Shown in pieces: positions 17,401 to 26,547 of a stretch of 64,000 nt of DNA. The stretch's first letter is position 1. Each line of letters starts with the position of its first letter. Below the pieces are notes generated by a model, which saw nothing but the letters and a program-made list of their open reading frames with translations, searched no databases and was not told where the DNA came from. The position numbers were made by a program, and so were the translations under genes. The DNA is from G963663315 sp963668255 (GTDB lineage: Bacteria > Pseudomonadota > Gammaproteobacteria > Arenicellales > Poriferihabitantaceae): positions 682,001 to 746,000 of the forward strand of contig OZ220708.1 in NCBI GenBank assembly GCA_965116595.1. Direction: 5' to 3'.

Positions 17401-18225
17401 TCAATTCTCCGGAAAGTTCGGACGGTCAATGCCGTAGTGGGTCGACAGATAAGTCAGCACACGTTCCCGATCAGCCCCTTCGATCGGCGGCATGCCTTGC
17501 TCTTCAACCATGAATTCAAGCACCTCCTCCCAACCGTCGCGGGTCAGCCCCTGCTGGGCAACCAGCCTTTCGGAGTGGCATGCAGTGCAGTACGCATAGG
17601 TCTCCCTGGCTCCTTCCGTCACTACCAGAACTCCAAGGTCGGGAGTTTCCACTTCGCCCATCGATGCCTCCCCACTTGCCCCGGCAGTACCGATGCCCGC
17701 ACCAAGGTCCAGTGGAGAATCGGAATTCCGGTTGAGATAGAGAATCAGGTTCGCCCTGTCGTCCGCGCTTTGAATCCCTGGGAATACCATGGAGGTGCCC
17801 GCAATTTCCGCCATTGGCTGTCGAAGATATCGATCAAGGTTTTCCGGGGTCCAACTGCCACCAACAGAGGACATCGCCTCGGTATAACGAGTGTAATCTG
17901 TATCCGCCGCCACCATGCGGCCGACTACGCCCCAAAGGTCCGGTCCCACGCCATGCCCGGCGCTCTGGTTGATCGTGTGACAGGCGCGGCAGACCCGGAA
18001 TACTTCTTCTCCGCGCTCGGGCGAGGCGTTTACAAATCGTTCAGAAAGCGGTGTTTCGTCGGCATACACAAATGCGCTCACCAAAGCAAAAACAAACGCT
18101 GCGATTCCAGACCAGACAGCCGCGACACTCCGACAGTGGAAGTCGGATGCCGGTTCAGGACACTCGCAACGCAACCCGGTGCATTGTGTTGTTGAGATAA
18201 CCTTTCGGGTTCCAATCAATGGCAT
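17401..18225 (-). CDS. Di-haem c-type cytochrome, electron acceptor of the sulfite dehydrogenase
   Basis: A 274-residue exported cytochrome c with two haem sites. The first, CRACH (C79, C82, H83), belongs to a class I domain with Met ligand candidate M146 (GTSMVFPG). The second, CTACH (C213, C216, H217), lies in a C-terminal domain containing GLTRDGWEEVLEFMV, typical of SorB-like or quinoprotein-associated cytochromes. A hydrophobic segment at about residues 34-55 acts as signal or anchor. The gene overlaps the end of the sorA-like gene by 71 bases, so the long N-terminal tail is suspicious; TTG at 18174 is an alternative start with no better ribosome site. Location implies it takes electrons from the neighbouring molybdoenzyme. 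Confidence 0.8.
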   Translation of the reverse strand: MPLIGTRKVISTTQCTGLRCECPEPASDFHCRSVAAVWSGIAAFVFALVSAFVYADETPLSERFVNASPERGEEVFRVCRACHTINQSAGHGVGPDLWGVVGRMVAADTDYTRYTEAMSSVGGSWTPENLDRYLRQPMAEIAGTSMVFPGIQSADDRANLILYLNRNSDSPLDLGAGIGTAGASGEASMGEVETPDLGVLVVTEGARETYAYCTACHSERLVAQQGLTRDGWEEVLEFMVEEQGMPPIEGADRERVLTYLSTHYGIDRPNFPEN

Positions 18226-19459
18226 GAGGCTGCATCATACCCGCACTGTCGGTCGCCCGCGCCCAGACTTCGTAGTAACCGGCAGCAGGCAACTCCACCC
18301 TGGCGCGAAAGTCCTGCCAGGCGCCGTCGTTCACCGGCGAATCCAACTCAGCCTGCATCCAGCTTGCACCGAAGTCATAGGAAATATCAACCATTGAGAT
18401 TGACCGGTCGCCCGACCAGGCATGCCCGCGAATCTCGACCATACGCCCTGAACCCGACCCGTTGGCGGGATGAGTAATCAGCGACTTGACCGGCATACGC
18501 TCGATAATGCTGAAATCTTTCTTTTCAACTTTTTCGCCCGGCTCCACCTTGTATCCGGGTACACGATACGCAGTGCCGGTCATCTTGGGACCATCATGAA
18601 CAATATCACGTAGATAGATACGACGCAGCCACTTCTGGGAACAGGAACCCGGCCAGCCCGGGACCACCAGTCTGAGTGGTGCGCCGTTCATTGGATGGAG
18701 TGGGCCACCGTTCTGTCCAAAGGCAATCAGCACATTGTCTGTCAACGCCTTGCCAATCGGCAGACCCCGTGAAATCGGCAGTTTGCCCGGTTCCCCGGAC
18801 AGATGGGTATCAGCGCCGACATGTGCGGTGTAGACCACACCGGGTTGAACGCCCGCCGCTTCAAGCACATCTTTCAGCCTGACTCCGGTCCACTCGGAAC
18901 AGGCCACCGCACCGTAGGTCCACTGGTTTCCCCTGGCCGGCGGCTTGAAGAAGGCGCGTCCGTTACCGCCGCATTCAATGGCGAGAGCCATAGTGATCAC
19001 TTCGAAGTTCGAACGCAAATCAGCAATCGACAAGGTCGTCGGATGATCAACCAGACCATCAATAGTCAAAGTCCAGGTATCCGGATTCATATCAGTCGGT
19101 GGCACGCCGTTGTTTCTTACAAAATGGCGGGCTGTCGGAGTAATCGAATCATCCAGCAAATGCGGAGGAGTTTCGGCATTGACCGGTCGGTCGTTCAGCA
19201 GTGTCAATCCGTCTTTCCCGACCAGCACATCCTCATCGGCGAAAGCGGCCGGGATGAATCCCATCGGCATATTGCGATGGAACGGGATTGATGCCCCCAC
19301 CATCGCTGCCATCGTGGCAAGCCCGGCTCCCTGCAGGAAACCGCGCCGGTCGAAGTGTGCAGTCCGTCCGTAGAAAACGCGATCCGCTTCGCGCGGGTTC
19401 GCAGCAAAGAATTCGTGGAGATCCTGTCCGTCTGACGCTGAATTTTGTTTCTTTGACAT
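18155..19459 (-). CDS. SorA-type sulfite dehydrogenase, molybdenum subunit
   Basis: A 434-residue periplasmic molybdoenzyme of the sulfite oxidase family, oxidising sulfite (or a related compound) to sulfate. A Tat signal lies at residues 38-60 (FDRRGFLQGAG). The molybdopterin domain contains the Mo-ligand cysteine C163 in IECGGNGRAFF and the GPLHPMNGAPLRLVVPGWPG stretch. A C-terminal Mo-co dimerisation domain carries RGHAWSGDRSISMVDIS. Start ATG at 19459 has a near-perfect GGAGGTGA site. The 3' end overlaps the di-haem cytochrome gene. No haem domain is fused, which fits bacterial SorA with a separate cytochrome partner. Sulfite is the likely, not proven, substrate. Confidence 0.9.
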   Translation of the reverse strand: MSKKQNSASDGQDLHEFFAANPREADRVFYGRTAHFDRRGFLQGAGLATMAAMVGASIPFHRNMPMGFIPAAFADEDVLVGKDGLTLLNDRPVNAETPPHLLDDSITPTARHFVRNNGVPPTDMNPDTWTLTIDGLVDHPTTLSIADLRSNFEVITMALAIECGGNGRAFFKPPARGNQWTYGAVACSEWTGVRLKDVLEAAGVQPGVVYTAHVGADTHLSGEPGKLPISRGLPIGKALTDNVLIAFGQNGGPLHPMNGAPLRLVVPGWPGSCSQKWLRRIYLRDIVHDGPKMTGTAYRVPGYKVEPGEKVEKKDFSIIERMPVKSLITHPANGSGSGRMVEIRGHAWSGDRSISMVDISYDFGASWMQAELDSPVNDGAWQDFRARVELPAAGYYEVWARATDSAGMMQPHAIDWNPKGYLNNTMHRVALRVS

Positions 19460-19570
19460 AGTATCACCTCCCCGTATCAAGTCGCAGACAGTATAGAATG
19501 AATATGTACCGGATTCAAATGTGCTGAACCGAAATCATTGAAATAAACTGATTGGTCAGATTGAACCTGA

Positions 19571-20242
19571 TCAGTCGGTAACCTTGTTGCGGATATAGGT
19601 TGCCTCAAGTTGCCTGGGGTCTACCGCTTCCTCGATACCGATGCGCTGCGCCAGCCTGATCCCCTGGATTGCCTCAGGAAAAACCTGGTATCTGATTTTT
19701 ACAGGTCTGGCATTCATGGACCGGTTTTCAGTCCTGCCGAGAATGACATCTGCATAAATATCCCAGCCGCTTCCGACAGCATATTCTGCTCGCTCAAGTT
19801 GAGTGCCGATCTTGTCGGGAAAGCTCACACAGGGAGCAAGCATCCGGGTCGGCCTGCCACTTGCACGAACATCATAGACAGCACAATAAATCTGCTTCAT
19901 CCGTGCATCAATAGCGGGGGCAACGGTGCCGTAGTCCACCGATAGAGCCATAGTCTCCAATGAAGACACCCCAATCACAGGTAAATTTGCACCATAGGCA
20001 AGCCCCTGTGCCACACCCAGGCCTATTCGCACACCGGTAAACGAACCAGGCCCGGTGTCCACTACAATCGCATCAAGCCTGCCCAGGGCAAGGTCGCTAT
20101 CGGCCAGGACCCTGTTTACCATGCCCAAAACAAGTTGGGAATGACCGCCAGGTTGTATCTCCTTTTGTTGAACAATTTCAGATCCGTCAAATATCGCAAC
20201 AGAACACGATTCGGTAACCGTATCAATCGAGAGGCACTTCAT
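19571..20242 (-). CDS. tsaB: tRNA threonylcarbamoyladenosine biosynthesis protein TsaB
   Basis: A 223-residue actin/Hsp70-fold protein that partners TsaD and TsaE in making t6A37 on ANN-decoding tRNAs. Evidence: the N-terminal SIDTVTESCSVAIFDG phosphate loop, the HSQLVLGMVNRVLADS segment, the VDTGPGSFTGVRIGLGVAQGLA signature and the IDARMKQIYCAVYD stretch. Length is normal for gammaproteobacterial TsaB. It begins 12 bases after the stop of the yoaA-like helicase gene on the same strand, and the yoaA-tsaB pairing is a common gammaproteobacterial arrangement. Confidence 0.95.
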   Translation of the reverse strand: MKCLSIDTVTESCSVAIFDGSEIVQQKEIQPGGHSQLVLGMVNRVLADSDLALGRLDAIVVDTGPGSFTGVRIGLGVAQGLAYGANLPVIGVSSLETMALSVDYGTVAPAIDARMKQIYCAVYDVRASGRPTRMLAPCVSFPDKIGTQLERAEYAVGSGWDIYADVILGRTENRSMNARPVKIRYQVFPEAIQGIRLAQRIGIEEAVDPRQLEATYIRNKVTD

Positions 20243-20254
20243 ACCTTATATACA

Positions 20255-22156
20255 CTATTTGAAAAACCGGTATACCTCTTCGATATTCCGGGTAACAGGC
20301 ATGGGTGGCAGGCTGTCCAGAAACAGTTTGCCATAGGATTTGGTTGATAATCTGGAATCACAAATTACCAGGACACCTCTATCATTTTCAGAACGAATCA
20401 AACGCCCGGCTCCCTGTTTCAGGGAAATCACCGCATTGGGCACCTGGATATCCACAAAAGGAACACCATTATTCTCTTCACAAATCTGCAGTCTGCTTTT
20501 CAATACCGGATTCGATGGCGGCTCGAACGGCAATTTGTCTATAATCACACAGCTCAATGCCTGGCCCTTGACATCAACGCCTTCCCAAAAACTTGCGGTG
20601 CCAAGCAGGATTGAATTTTCGGTATCCAGAAACTGTTTCAGTAAATACTGTTTCGCTGCCTGTCCCTGTAAAAACAACGGCCACCTGCATTTTTCTGATA
20701 GCTCCCGATACACCCGCTGCATCATTGCATGACTGGTAAAAAGGCAAAAGGCACGACCGGAACTGGCATTAGTCACATCCATGATGACATCGACGAGCGC
20801 CTGATAAAAAGTCGCATCCCGGGGATCCGGCAGATTATTCGGCAGGTACAACAATGAATTGCCCTGAAAGTCATAAGGGCTTTCCAAACAATGAGTTTCG
20901 ACATCGTCCAGTCCAATCTGGCCGCAAAATGAAGAAAAGTTGTCACCAACTGCCAGCGTGGCAGAGGTGAATATCCAGGATATTTCCGGATTGGATAAAA
21001 ACGGGTCGAAGTGTTTTCCGATATTCAGTGGAGTAACGTTGAATCGAAAAAAGCCCTTGCCTGTTTCCAGCCAGCAGACACTGTCTTTCTCGCGATCCTC
21101 TCGCCAGGCCGCCAGTTGGCTGTAGATTTGTATGGCTCGAATGTAGCATTTGCCCAGATCTTCCCCGGCCGGTGACGCAATCTCGAGTGCGTCAACAAGC
21201 ATCGAAATATCTGAACACAATCGTGCATAAGACTGATCAAACTGTTTGTTAATCAAATCAGCAAGGATTACGGAATCATTCTCAAGTGTTTTGCAGTGCG
21301 TCTGAAATCGTTCTATCCGGGTTTTGACCTGGCCAATGCAATCTCCGAGATTCACCCCGCTTTGTTCTTTCTGTTCTGCTGCCAGTATATCCGCGATCAA
21401 CTCTTTAAGTTGAAAGCTTGAAACAGAGTATCCGAAAAAATGCGTGGCCGTATCAGCAATGGTATGCGCCTCATCAAATATTACCGCTTCATGGTCGGGC
21501 AGGAGTTCGCCAAAGCCCTCGGTCTTCAAAGTGATGTCCGAGAAAAACAAGTGATGATTAACCACAACGATATCTGCCTTGAGCGCCTTTTGTCTTGCCA
21601 GGTTGACAAAACATCGACTGAAATCCGGGCACTTCCCCCCAAGACAGTTTTCGGCAGTTGAGGTCGCCTTCGACCAGATCCGGGAGTCCTCGCTAATCTC
21701 GGAAACTTCAGAAATATCTCCGATCGTGGTTCTGTTCGCCCAGTCATCCATGGCATCGTAAGCAAGTTGATCAGTTCGCCCTATCAGGTCGCTTTGTTGA
21801 CTGTTCAGCTTCAGTCGATATCGGCACAGATAATTGGAACGTCCTTTCAGGAGGACGGCATTGACCTGTGTATCCAGCACATCCAGCACGGCGGGAAGGT
21901 CCCGGAAGAAAATCTGTTCCTGGAGGTGTTTTGTCCCGGTTGAGATGATGGTCCGTTTCCCGCTTTCAATCACAGGTATCAGATAGGCAAATGTCTTGCC
22001 TGTACCGGTACCTGATTCGACTACCAGGTTGCCGCCATATTTCAGCGCTGATTCCACCTCAACCGCCATTTCCTGCTGAACCCTTCGGGGCGTAAATCCT
22101 TGAAGATTTTTATGGAATTTTCCGCCTTTACCCAGTAACTTGTGTGCGCTCGACAT
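20255..22156 (-). CDS. yoaA: DinG/YoaA-family iron-sulfur DNA helicase
   Basis: A 633-residue superfamily 2 XPD-like helicase. Walker A is at residues 47-55 (ESGTGTGKT) and the DEAH box at 228-231 (VIFDEAHTIAD). Four cysteines that would bind a 4Fe-4S cluster lie at about 111, 171, 176 and 182 (NYLCRYRL, NCLGGKCPDFSRC). C-terminal motifs include GTASFWEGVDVKG, IIDKLPFEPP and the GAGRLIRSENDRGVLVICDSR end. YoaA unwinds DNA with the chi clamp-associated protein in damage tolerance. ATG at 22156 is chosen over the TTG one codon upstream. It is translated just ahead of tsaB. Confidence 0.92.
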   Translation of the reverse strand: MSSAHKLLGKGGKFHKNLQGFTPRRVQQEMAVEVESALKYGGNLVVESGTGTGKTFAYLIPVIESGKRTIISTGTKHLQEQIFFRDLPAVLDVLDTQVNAVLLKGRSNYLCRYRLKLNSQQSDLIGRTDQLAYDAMDDWANRTTIGDISEVSEISEDSRIWSKATSTAENCLGGKCPDFSRCFVNLARQKALKADIVVVNHHLFFSDITLKTEGFGELLPDHEAVIFDEAHTIADTATHFFGYSVSSFQLKELIADILAAEQKEQSGVNLGDCIGQVKTRIERFQTHCKTLENDSVILADLINKQFDQSYARLCSDISMLVDALEIASPAGEDLGKCYIRAIQIYSQLAAWREDREKDSVCWLETGKGFFRFNVTPLNIGKHFDPFLSNPEISWIFTSATLAVGDNFSSFCGQIGLDDVETHCLESPYDFQGNSLLYLPNNLPDPRDATFYQALVDVIMDVTNASSGRAFCLFTSHAMMQRVYRELSEKCRWPLFLQGQAAKQYLLKQFLDTENSILLGTASFWEGVDVKGQALSCVIIDKLPFEPPSNPVLKSRLQICEENNGVPFVDIQVPNAVISLKQGAGRLIRSENDRGVLVICDSRLSTKSYGKLFLDSLPPMPVTRNIEEVYRFFK

Positions 22157-22215
22157 CAATTGGACCTGGCTGCTGACTGATTCAAGTCGACAATCCGGGA
22201 ACTGCCGGGGTATTC

Positions 22216-23331
22216 TCAGGGAACAAGTTCGTCAAAGAACGACTTGATCTTGTCTGACCACGATTCACTGCGCGGCGAGTGCCGGTTGCTTCCTTCCATC
22301 AGACTGTCCTCAAAATCCTGCAGCAATGATTTCTGCTTCCTGGTCAAGTTGACAGGGGTCTCGACAACAACCTTGCAATACAGGTCCCCGTGATTCCCAT
22401 TTCGAACATTGCGTACTCCTTTGCCCTTCAATCGAAATACCTTGCCGGATTGACTTTCCGGCAGGATTCTCAAATTGCCCCGACCGGACAGGGTGGGAAT
22501 TTCCAATTCTCCACCGAGCGCCATAACTGAAAAACTTGCGGGAACTTCACAGTATAAATCGTCACCACGGCGCTCGAATATTTCGTGTTTTTTCAGTCGA
22601 ACCTGAACATACAGATCCCCTGGTGAGGTGCCGGGACCCGCACTTTCCCCTTCCCCCGACAATCTTATCTGATCATCATTGTCCACACCGGCGGGAATCT
22701 TGACAGAAAGCGTCTTTTCTTCCTTTACAATACCCTGACCATGACAGGATGAACATGGATCAGTGATGACATGCCCCTGACCCTTGCATGCCGAACAGGT
22801 TTGCTGAACGGAGAAAAAACCCTGTTGCATCCTTACCTGACCCTGACCATTACAGGTTTGGCATATCTTCGCTTCGGAACCCGGACGCGAACCCGACCCC
22901 TTGCAGGTTGCACAATCTGACATTTTAGGAACGCGGATCTGTTTTTCGATCCCGTTTACAGCCTCTTCCAGAGTCAGGTACAGGCTGAATCGTAAATCCG
23001 AGCCGCGACTGCGACGTCTGCCGCCGCCTCCGCCGAAAATATCACCAAAAATATCTCCGAAGATATCACCAACCCCGCCAGCGCCTGCTCCCATGCCACT
23101 GGAAGGATCCACCCCCGCATGTCCGAACTGGTCATAAGCAGCTCGTTTCTGGGAATCAGAAAGCACATTATAGGCCTCCTGCACCTCTTTGAATCTGGCT
23201 TCTGATTGTTCGCTGTTCTGATTGCGGTCCGGATGATATTTCATGGCCAGTTTGCGATAAGCCTTTTTCAGGTCCGACCCACTGGCATCACGATCAATTC
23301 CCAGAACTTCGTAATAATCTTTTTTTGACAT
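22216..23331 (-). CDS. dnaJ: Chaperone DnaJ
   Basis: A 371-residue class A Hsp40. The J domain (residues 1-70) includes the HPD triad in KYHPDRN. A Gly/Phe-rich linker (about 75-110) follows, then a zinc-binding domain with four CxxCxGxG repeats (CATCKGSG, CQTCNGQG, CSACKGQG, CSSCHGQG) and C-terminal peptide-binding domains. It stimulates DnaK ATP hydrolysis and delivers clients. It is downstream of dnaK on the same strand, separated by a 92-base spacer that holds a strong hairpin. Confidence 0.97.
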   Translation of the reverse strand: MSKKDYYEVLGIDRDASGSDLKKAYRKLAMKYHPDRNQNSEQSEARFKEVQEAYNVLSDSQKRAAYDQFGHAGVDPSSGMGAGAGGVGDIFGDIFGDIFGGGGGRRRSRGSDLRFSLYLTLEEAVNGIEKQIRVPKMSDCATCKGSGSRPGSEAKICQTCNGQGQVRMQQGFFSVQQTCSACKGQGHVITDPCSSCHGQGIVKEEKTLSVKIPAGVDNDDQIRLSGEGESAGPGTSPGDLYVQVRLKKHEIFERRGDDLYCEVPASFSVMALGGELEIPTLSGRGNLRILPESQSGKVFRLKGKGVRNVRNGNHGDLYCKVVVETPVNLTRKQKSLLQDFEDSLMEGSNRHSPRSESWSDKIKSFFDELVP

Positions 23332-23359
23332 TGTTTATTCCATGCCTGACAGAAATGCA

Positions 23360-23383
23360 AAAGCGGGGTTACAGCCCCGCTTT
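23360..23383 (-). terminator. Hairpin between dnaK and dnaJ (terminator or attenuator)
   Basis: A perfect 9-base-pair stem, AAAGCGGGG (23360-23368) with CCCCGCTTT (23375-23383), closes a 6-base loop. Read in the direction of dnaK-dnaJ transcription, the stem is followed by a short T-rich stretch. It could lower dnaJ expression relative to dnaK by partial termination or stabilise the dnaK mRNA 3' end. Confidence 0.6.
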
Positions 23384-23423
23384 AATCGCATTCCAATGGA
23401 TTATATACTGATCTGCAAGTCTG

Positions 23424-25349
23424 TCAGGATTTCTTTTTATCATCATCAACTTCTTCAAATTCGGCATCGACAATGTCATCGTTTGCATCGCCCTGATCCG
23501 AACCACCCGGATCTTCGCCATCAGCCTGGTCAGCCTGGGCATACATTTGCTCTGCGAGCTTGTAACTGACCTGGGACAGGGATTCAGACCTGGATTTGAT
23601 TTCTTCGAGATCTTCTCCCTTTAAGGCTTCTTCAAGTTCGCCAATGGCAGATTCAATGCCCTGCTTTTCATTCTCATCGACCTTGTCACCCAGTTCTTCC
23701 AGTGATTTTCTGACTCCGTGAACCAGTGCTTCACCCTGATTCCGGGCATCCACCAGTTCCCGGGTATTTCTGTCTTCCTCAGCGTGCTCCTCAGCATCGC
23801 GAACCATTTTTTCTATCTCTTCATCAGACAGGCCGGAACTTGATTTGATCACGATCTTGTTTTGCTTCCCGGTTGCCTTGTCCTTGGCGGAAACATGCAA
23901 TATGCCATTGGAGTCGATATCAAACGAGACCTCGATCTGGGGCACCCCACGACGCGCGGGAGGAATTTCGGTCAAATCAAAACGACCCAGAGATTTATTT
24001 CCACTTGCAATCTCCCGCTCACCCTGCAGCACATGCACCGTAACTGCATTTTGATTGTCCTCTGCGGTCGAGAATACCTGGCTGGCATTGGTCGGAATGG
24101 TGGTGTTCTTTTCCACCAGTTTTGTCATCACGCCGCCAAGGGTTTCAATACCCAAAGAGAGCGGCGTCACATCAAGCAGCAATACATCCTTGACGTCACC
24201 ACCGAGGACTCCGCCCTGGATGGCAGCGCCCATCGCAACAGCCTCATCAGGATTGACGTCCCGACGCGCTTCCCTGCCGAAAAAGTTTTCAACGATCTCA
24301 TGCACCTTGGGCATTCTGGTCTGACCGCCAACCAGAATAACATCATCGATTTCGGAATTTTTGATACCCGCATCCTTGAGGGCAATCTTGCAGGGCGCCA
24401 GTGTCCGTTTAAGCAATTCGTCAACCAGCGACTCAAGTTTTGCCCTGGTCAGCTTCATGCTCAAGTGCTTGGGACCACTTGCATCCGCCGTAATATAGGG
24501 TAGATTGACCTCGGTTTGAGAACTCGAAGACAATTCGATTTTTGCTTTTTCCGCGCCTTCCTTGAGACGTTGCATTGCCAGCGGGTCACCACGCAGATTC
24601 ATACCCTGATCCTTCTGAAATTCATCCGCCAGATAATCAATCAGCCGGCGATCAAAATCTTCTCCGCCAAGGAATGTATCGCCATTGGTTGAAAGCACTT
24701 CAAACTGATACTCCCCGTCAATTTCTGCGATTTCAATTACAGAAACATCGAAAGTGCCGCCGCCCAGATCATAAACCACAATCTTGTGATCGCCCTTGGC
24801 CTTGTCCATACCGTAAGCCAGCGCCGCCGCAGTAGGCTCATTGATAATTCTTTTGACATTCAGACCTGCTATTTTGCCGGCATCCTTGGTCGCCTGCCTC
24901 TGGGAATCATTGAAGTAAGCAGGTACAGTGATTACAGCCTCGGTCACTTCTTCGCCCAGATAATCTTCTGCGGTCTGTTTCATTTTCTGCAAAATCCGTG
25001 CGGATATTTCCGGCGCCGCTAATTTCTTGCCGCCTGCTTCAACCCAGGCATCTCCATTTTTCGCCTTCACAATCCTGTAAGGCATCAACTCCAGGTCACG
25101 CTGAACCACATCTTCACTGAACTGGCGTCCGATAAGACGTTTCACAGCAAAAATCGTATTTTCCGGATTGGTGACCGACTGACGCTTGGCAGACTGACCC
25201 ACCAACACTTCGTCTTCTTTGGTAAAAGCAATAATCGAAGGTGTCGTACGATCACCTTCACTGTTTTCAATAACCCTGGGGGTACTACCTTCCATCACTG
25301 CCACGCAGGAGTTGGTTGTTCCCAGGTCTATACCGATAATTTTTGACAT
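23424..25349 (-). CDS. dnaK: Chaperone DnaK (Hsp70)
   Basis: A 641-residue Hsp70. The nucleotide-binding domain carries the phosphate-1 loop GIDLGTTNSCVAV at residues 5-17, the VYDLGGGTFDVSVIEI signature and the VILVGGQTRMPKVHEIVE signature. The substrate-binding domain contains LLLDVTPLSLGIETLGG. The lid ends in the acidic AEFEEVDDDKKKS tail, comparable to the EEVKD-type C-termini that recruit co-chaperones. A GAGGA ribosome site precedes the ATG. It lies between grpE and dnaJ, a conserved heat-shock order, and has its own possible sigma-32 promoter. Confidence 0.98.
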   Translation of the reverse strand: MSKIIGIDLGTTNSCVAVMEGSTPRVIENSEGDRTTPSIIAFTKEDEVLVGQSAKRQSVTNPENTIFAVKRLIGRQFSEDVVQRDLELMPYRIVKAKNGDAWVEAGGKKLAAPEISARILQKMKQTAEDYLGEEVTEAVITVPAYFNDSQRQATKDAGKIAGLNVKRIINEPTAAALAYGMDKAKGDHKIVVYDLGGGTFDVSVIEIAEIDGEYQFEVLSTNGDTFLGGEDFDRRLIDYLADEFQKDQGMNLRGDPLAMQRLKEGAEKAKIELSSSSQTEVNLPYITADASGPKHLSMKLTRAKLESLVDELLKRTLAPCKIALKDAGIKNSEIDDVILVGGQTRMPKVHEIVENFFGREARRDVNPDEAVAMGAAIQGGVLGGDVKDVLLLDVTPLSLGIETLGGVMTKLVEKNTTIPTNASQVFSTAEDNQNAVTVHVLQGEREIASGNKSLGRFDLTEIPPARRGVPQIEVSFDIDSNGILHVSAKDKATGKQNKIVIKSSSGLSDEEIEKMVRDAEEHAEEDRNTRELVDARNQGEALVHGVRKSLEELGDKVDENEKQGIESAIGELEEALKGEDLEEIKSRSESLSQVSYKLAEQMYAQADQADGEDPGGSDQGDANDDIVDAEFEEVDDDKKKS

Positions 25350-25393
25350 TTCTGGTTCCTCAATAAACCTGTATCTATGAATTCTGACTTTGG

Positions 25394-25421
25394 ATATAGG
25401 GATTAATTATTCAATAACAAG
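25394..25421 (-). promoter_or_regulatory. Candidate second sigma-32 promoter in front of dnaK
   Basis: On the minus strand, CTTGTT (25416-25421) and CCCTATAT (25394-25401) are separated by 14 bases, the same spacing as the stronger grpE promoter. The -10 element matches the heat-shock form CCCCATNT at 7 of 8 positions; the -35 is weak. Confidence 0.4.
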
Positions 25422-25431
25422 TATTTGCAGG

Positions 25432-26079
25432 CTATTCCCCGTTACTTTGTGCAATCACCACCATGGCGGGCCGCAAAAGACGGTCCTTCAACAGGAATCC
25501 TTTCTGCATCACATCTAAAATATGGTCGGGCTCGACTTCATCGGTCGGCATCATGCTGATTGCCTGATGGACCTCAGGATTGAATTTCAAGCCTGGCGAG
25601 GCTTCCACTGCCGTGATTCCGAATTTCTCCATCGCTGTTGCAAACTGTTTCAAAGTCAGTTCAAGTCCTTCCTTCATTTTCGATACCGGCTCACTGTTCG
25701 TATCACCCATTTCCACCTTGCTGGCCTGGTCAAGGCTGTCGAGCACACCCAGTAATTCCTGTGCAAACTTTTCAATCGCATATTTTCTGGCTGAAATAAT
25801 TTCATTCTGGCTGCGGCGCCGAATGTTTTCAACATCCGCTTTGGCACGGATATAGCCGTTTTTCATTTCCGTGATCTGATTCCGGGCAGAAATGAATTTT
25901 TCGATCAGATCTTCTCTGGAATCATCTTCAAATTCGCTGAATTCGTCTTCCTGCTCCGGCAAACCCTGTTTTTCAGCATCTGTGCATTCTGATGCGGATT
26001 CTGTTGTTTCCACCTGGTCAGTCGAGGCCGTGCCAGTGTCTTCTTGCAGTTTCGAACCTTTCTCGCAATCTTGATTCAT
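25432..26079 (-). CDS. grpE: Nucleotide exchange factor GrpE
   Basis: A 215-residue co-chaperone that releases ADP from DnaK. A disordered acidic N-terminus (residues 1-60, rich in Glu, Ser and Thr) precedes a long coiled coil (about 60-130: NQITEMKNGYIRAKADVENIRRRS) and the C-terminal beta domain ending in LKDRLLRPAMVVIAQ. It is the first gene of the grpE-dnaK-dnaJ run and is preceded by a clear heat-shock promoter. Confidence 0.96.
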   Translation of the reverse strand: MNQDCEKGSKLQEDTGTASTDQVETTESASECTDAEKQGLPEQEDEFSEFEDDSREDLIEKFISARNQITEMKNGYIRAKADVENIRRRSQNEIISARKYAIEKFAQELLGVLDSLDQASKVEMGDTNSEPVSKMKEGLELTLKQFATAMEKFGITAVEASPGLKFNPEVHQAISMMPTDEVEPDHILDVMQKGFLLKDRLLRPAMVVIAQSNGE

Positions 26080-26119
26080 AATTCAATACATATAAGGGGT
26101 TGGATCATAATATGGCGCA

Positions 26120-26147
26120 ATATGGGGATTGCCATCAAAAGCTCAAG
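26120..26147 (-). promoter_or_regulatory. Sigma-32 heat-shock promoter of grpE
   Basis: Reading the minus strand, CTTGAG (26142-26147) and CCCCATAT (26120-26127) are separated by 14 bases. The -10 matches the sigma-32 consensus CCCCATNT completely and the -35 matches CTTGAA at five of six positions. It lies about 40 bases before the grpE start, where a heat-shock promoter is expected. Confidence 0.75.
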
Positions 26148-26214
26148 GGCTAAAGCGAGGAAACCAAGCTTTGGGCAGAAAATCAGAAATCCCGGGAACT
26201 CAGAAACCCCGGAT

Positions 26215-26547
26215 TCAAATGGAAAACGATGATCCGCAGCCGCAGGTGGTCGACGCATTTGGATTATTGACCAGGAATCGGCTCCCCATCAGATCATCCT
26301 TGTAGTCAATTTCCGCTCCGTCCAGATATTGCAGGCTGAGCATATCGACCAACACCCTGATTCCCGAATGATCTATCGAAATGTCATCTTCCTGCTGTGC
26401 GTCATCGAATTGGAATCCATACTGAAAACCGGAACAACCGCCACCCTGTATATACACTCGAAGCATCAACTCCGGATTCCCTTTGGTTTCCAGCAGTTGA
26501 TTAATTCTGTTCACAGCGTCATTGGAGATTTTAAGATCTGATTCCAT
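26215..26547 (-). CDS. erpA: Iron-sulfur cluster insertion protein ErpA
   Basis: A 110-residue A-type carrier (HesB/IscA family) delivering 4Fe-4S clusters to apoproteins, including isoprenoid-synthesis enzymes. The three cluster cysteines are visible in GGGCSGFQYGF and TCGCGSSFSI, and the LVDMLSLQYLDGAEIDY and GSRFLVNNPNA segments are specific to ErpA rather than IscA or SufA. ATG at 26547 is chosen; a TTG two codons upstream is less likely. It is divergent from the cysteine-desulfurase-like gene, which fits a sulfur/iron-sulfur neighbourhood. Confidence 0.95.
   Translation of the reverse strand: MESDLKISNDAVNRINQLLETKGNPELMLRVYIQGGGCSGFQYGFQFDDAQQEDDISIDHSGIRVLVDMLSLQYLDGAEIDYKDDLMGSRFLVNNPNASTTCGCGSSFSI

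Noticed and set aside
23862..24503. 213-codon open frame opposite dnaK
   Set aside because: Shadow of the dnaK coding sequence with no recognisable domain or ribosome site.
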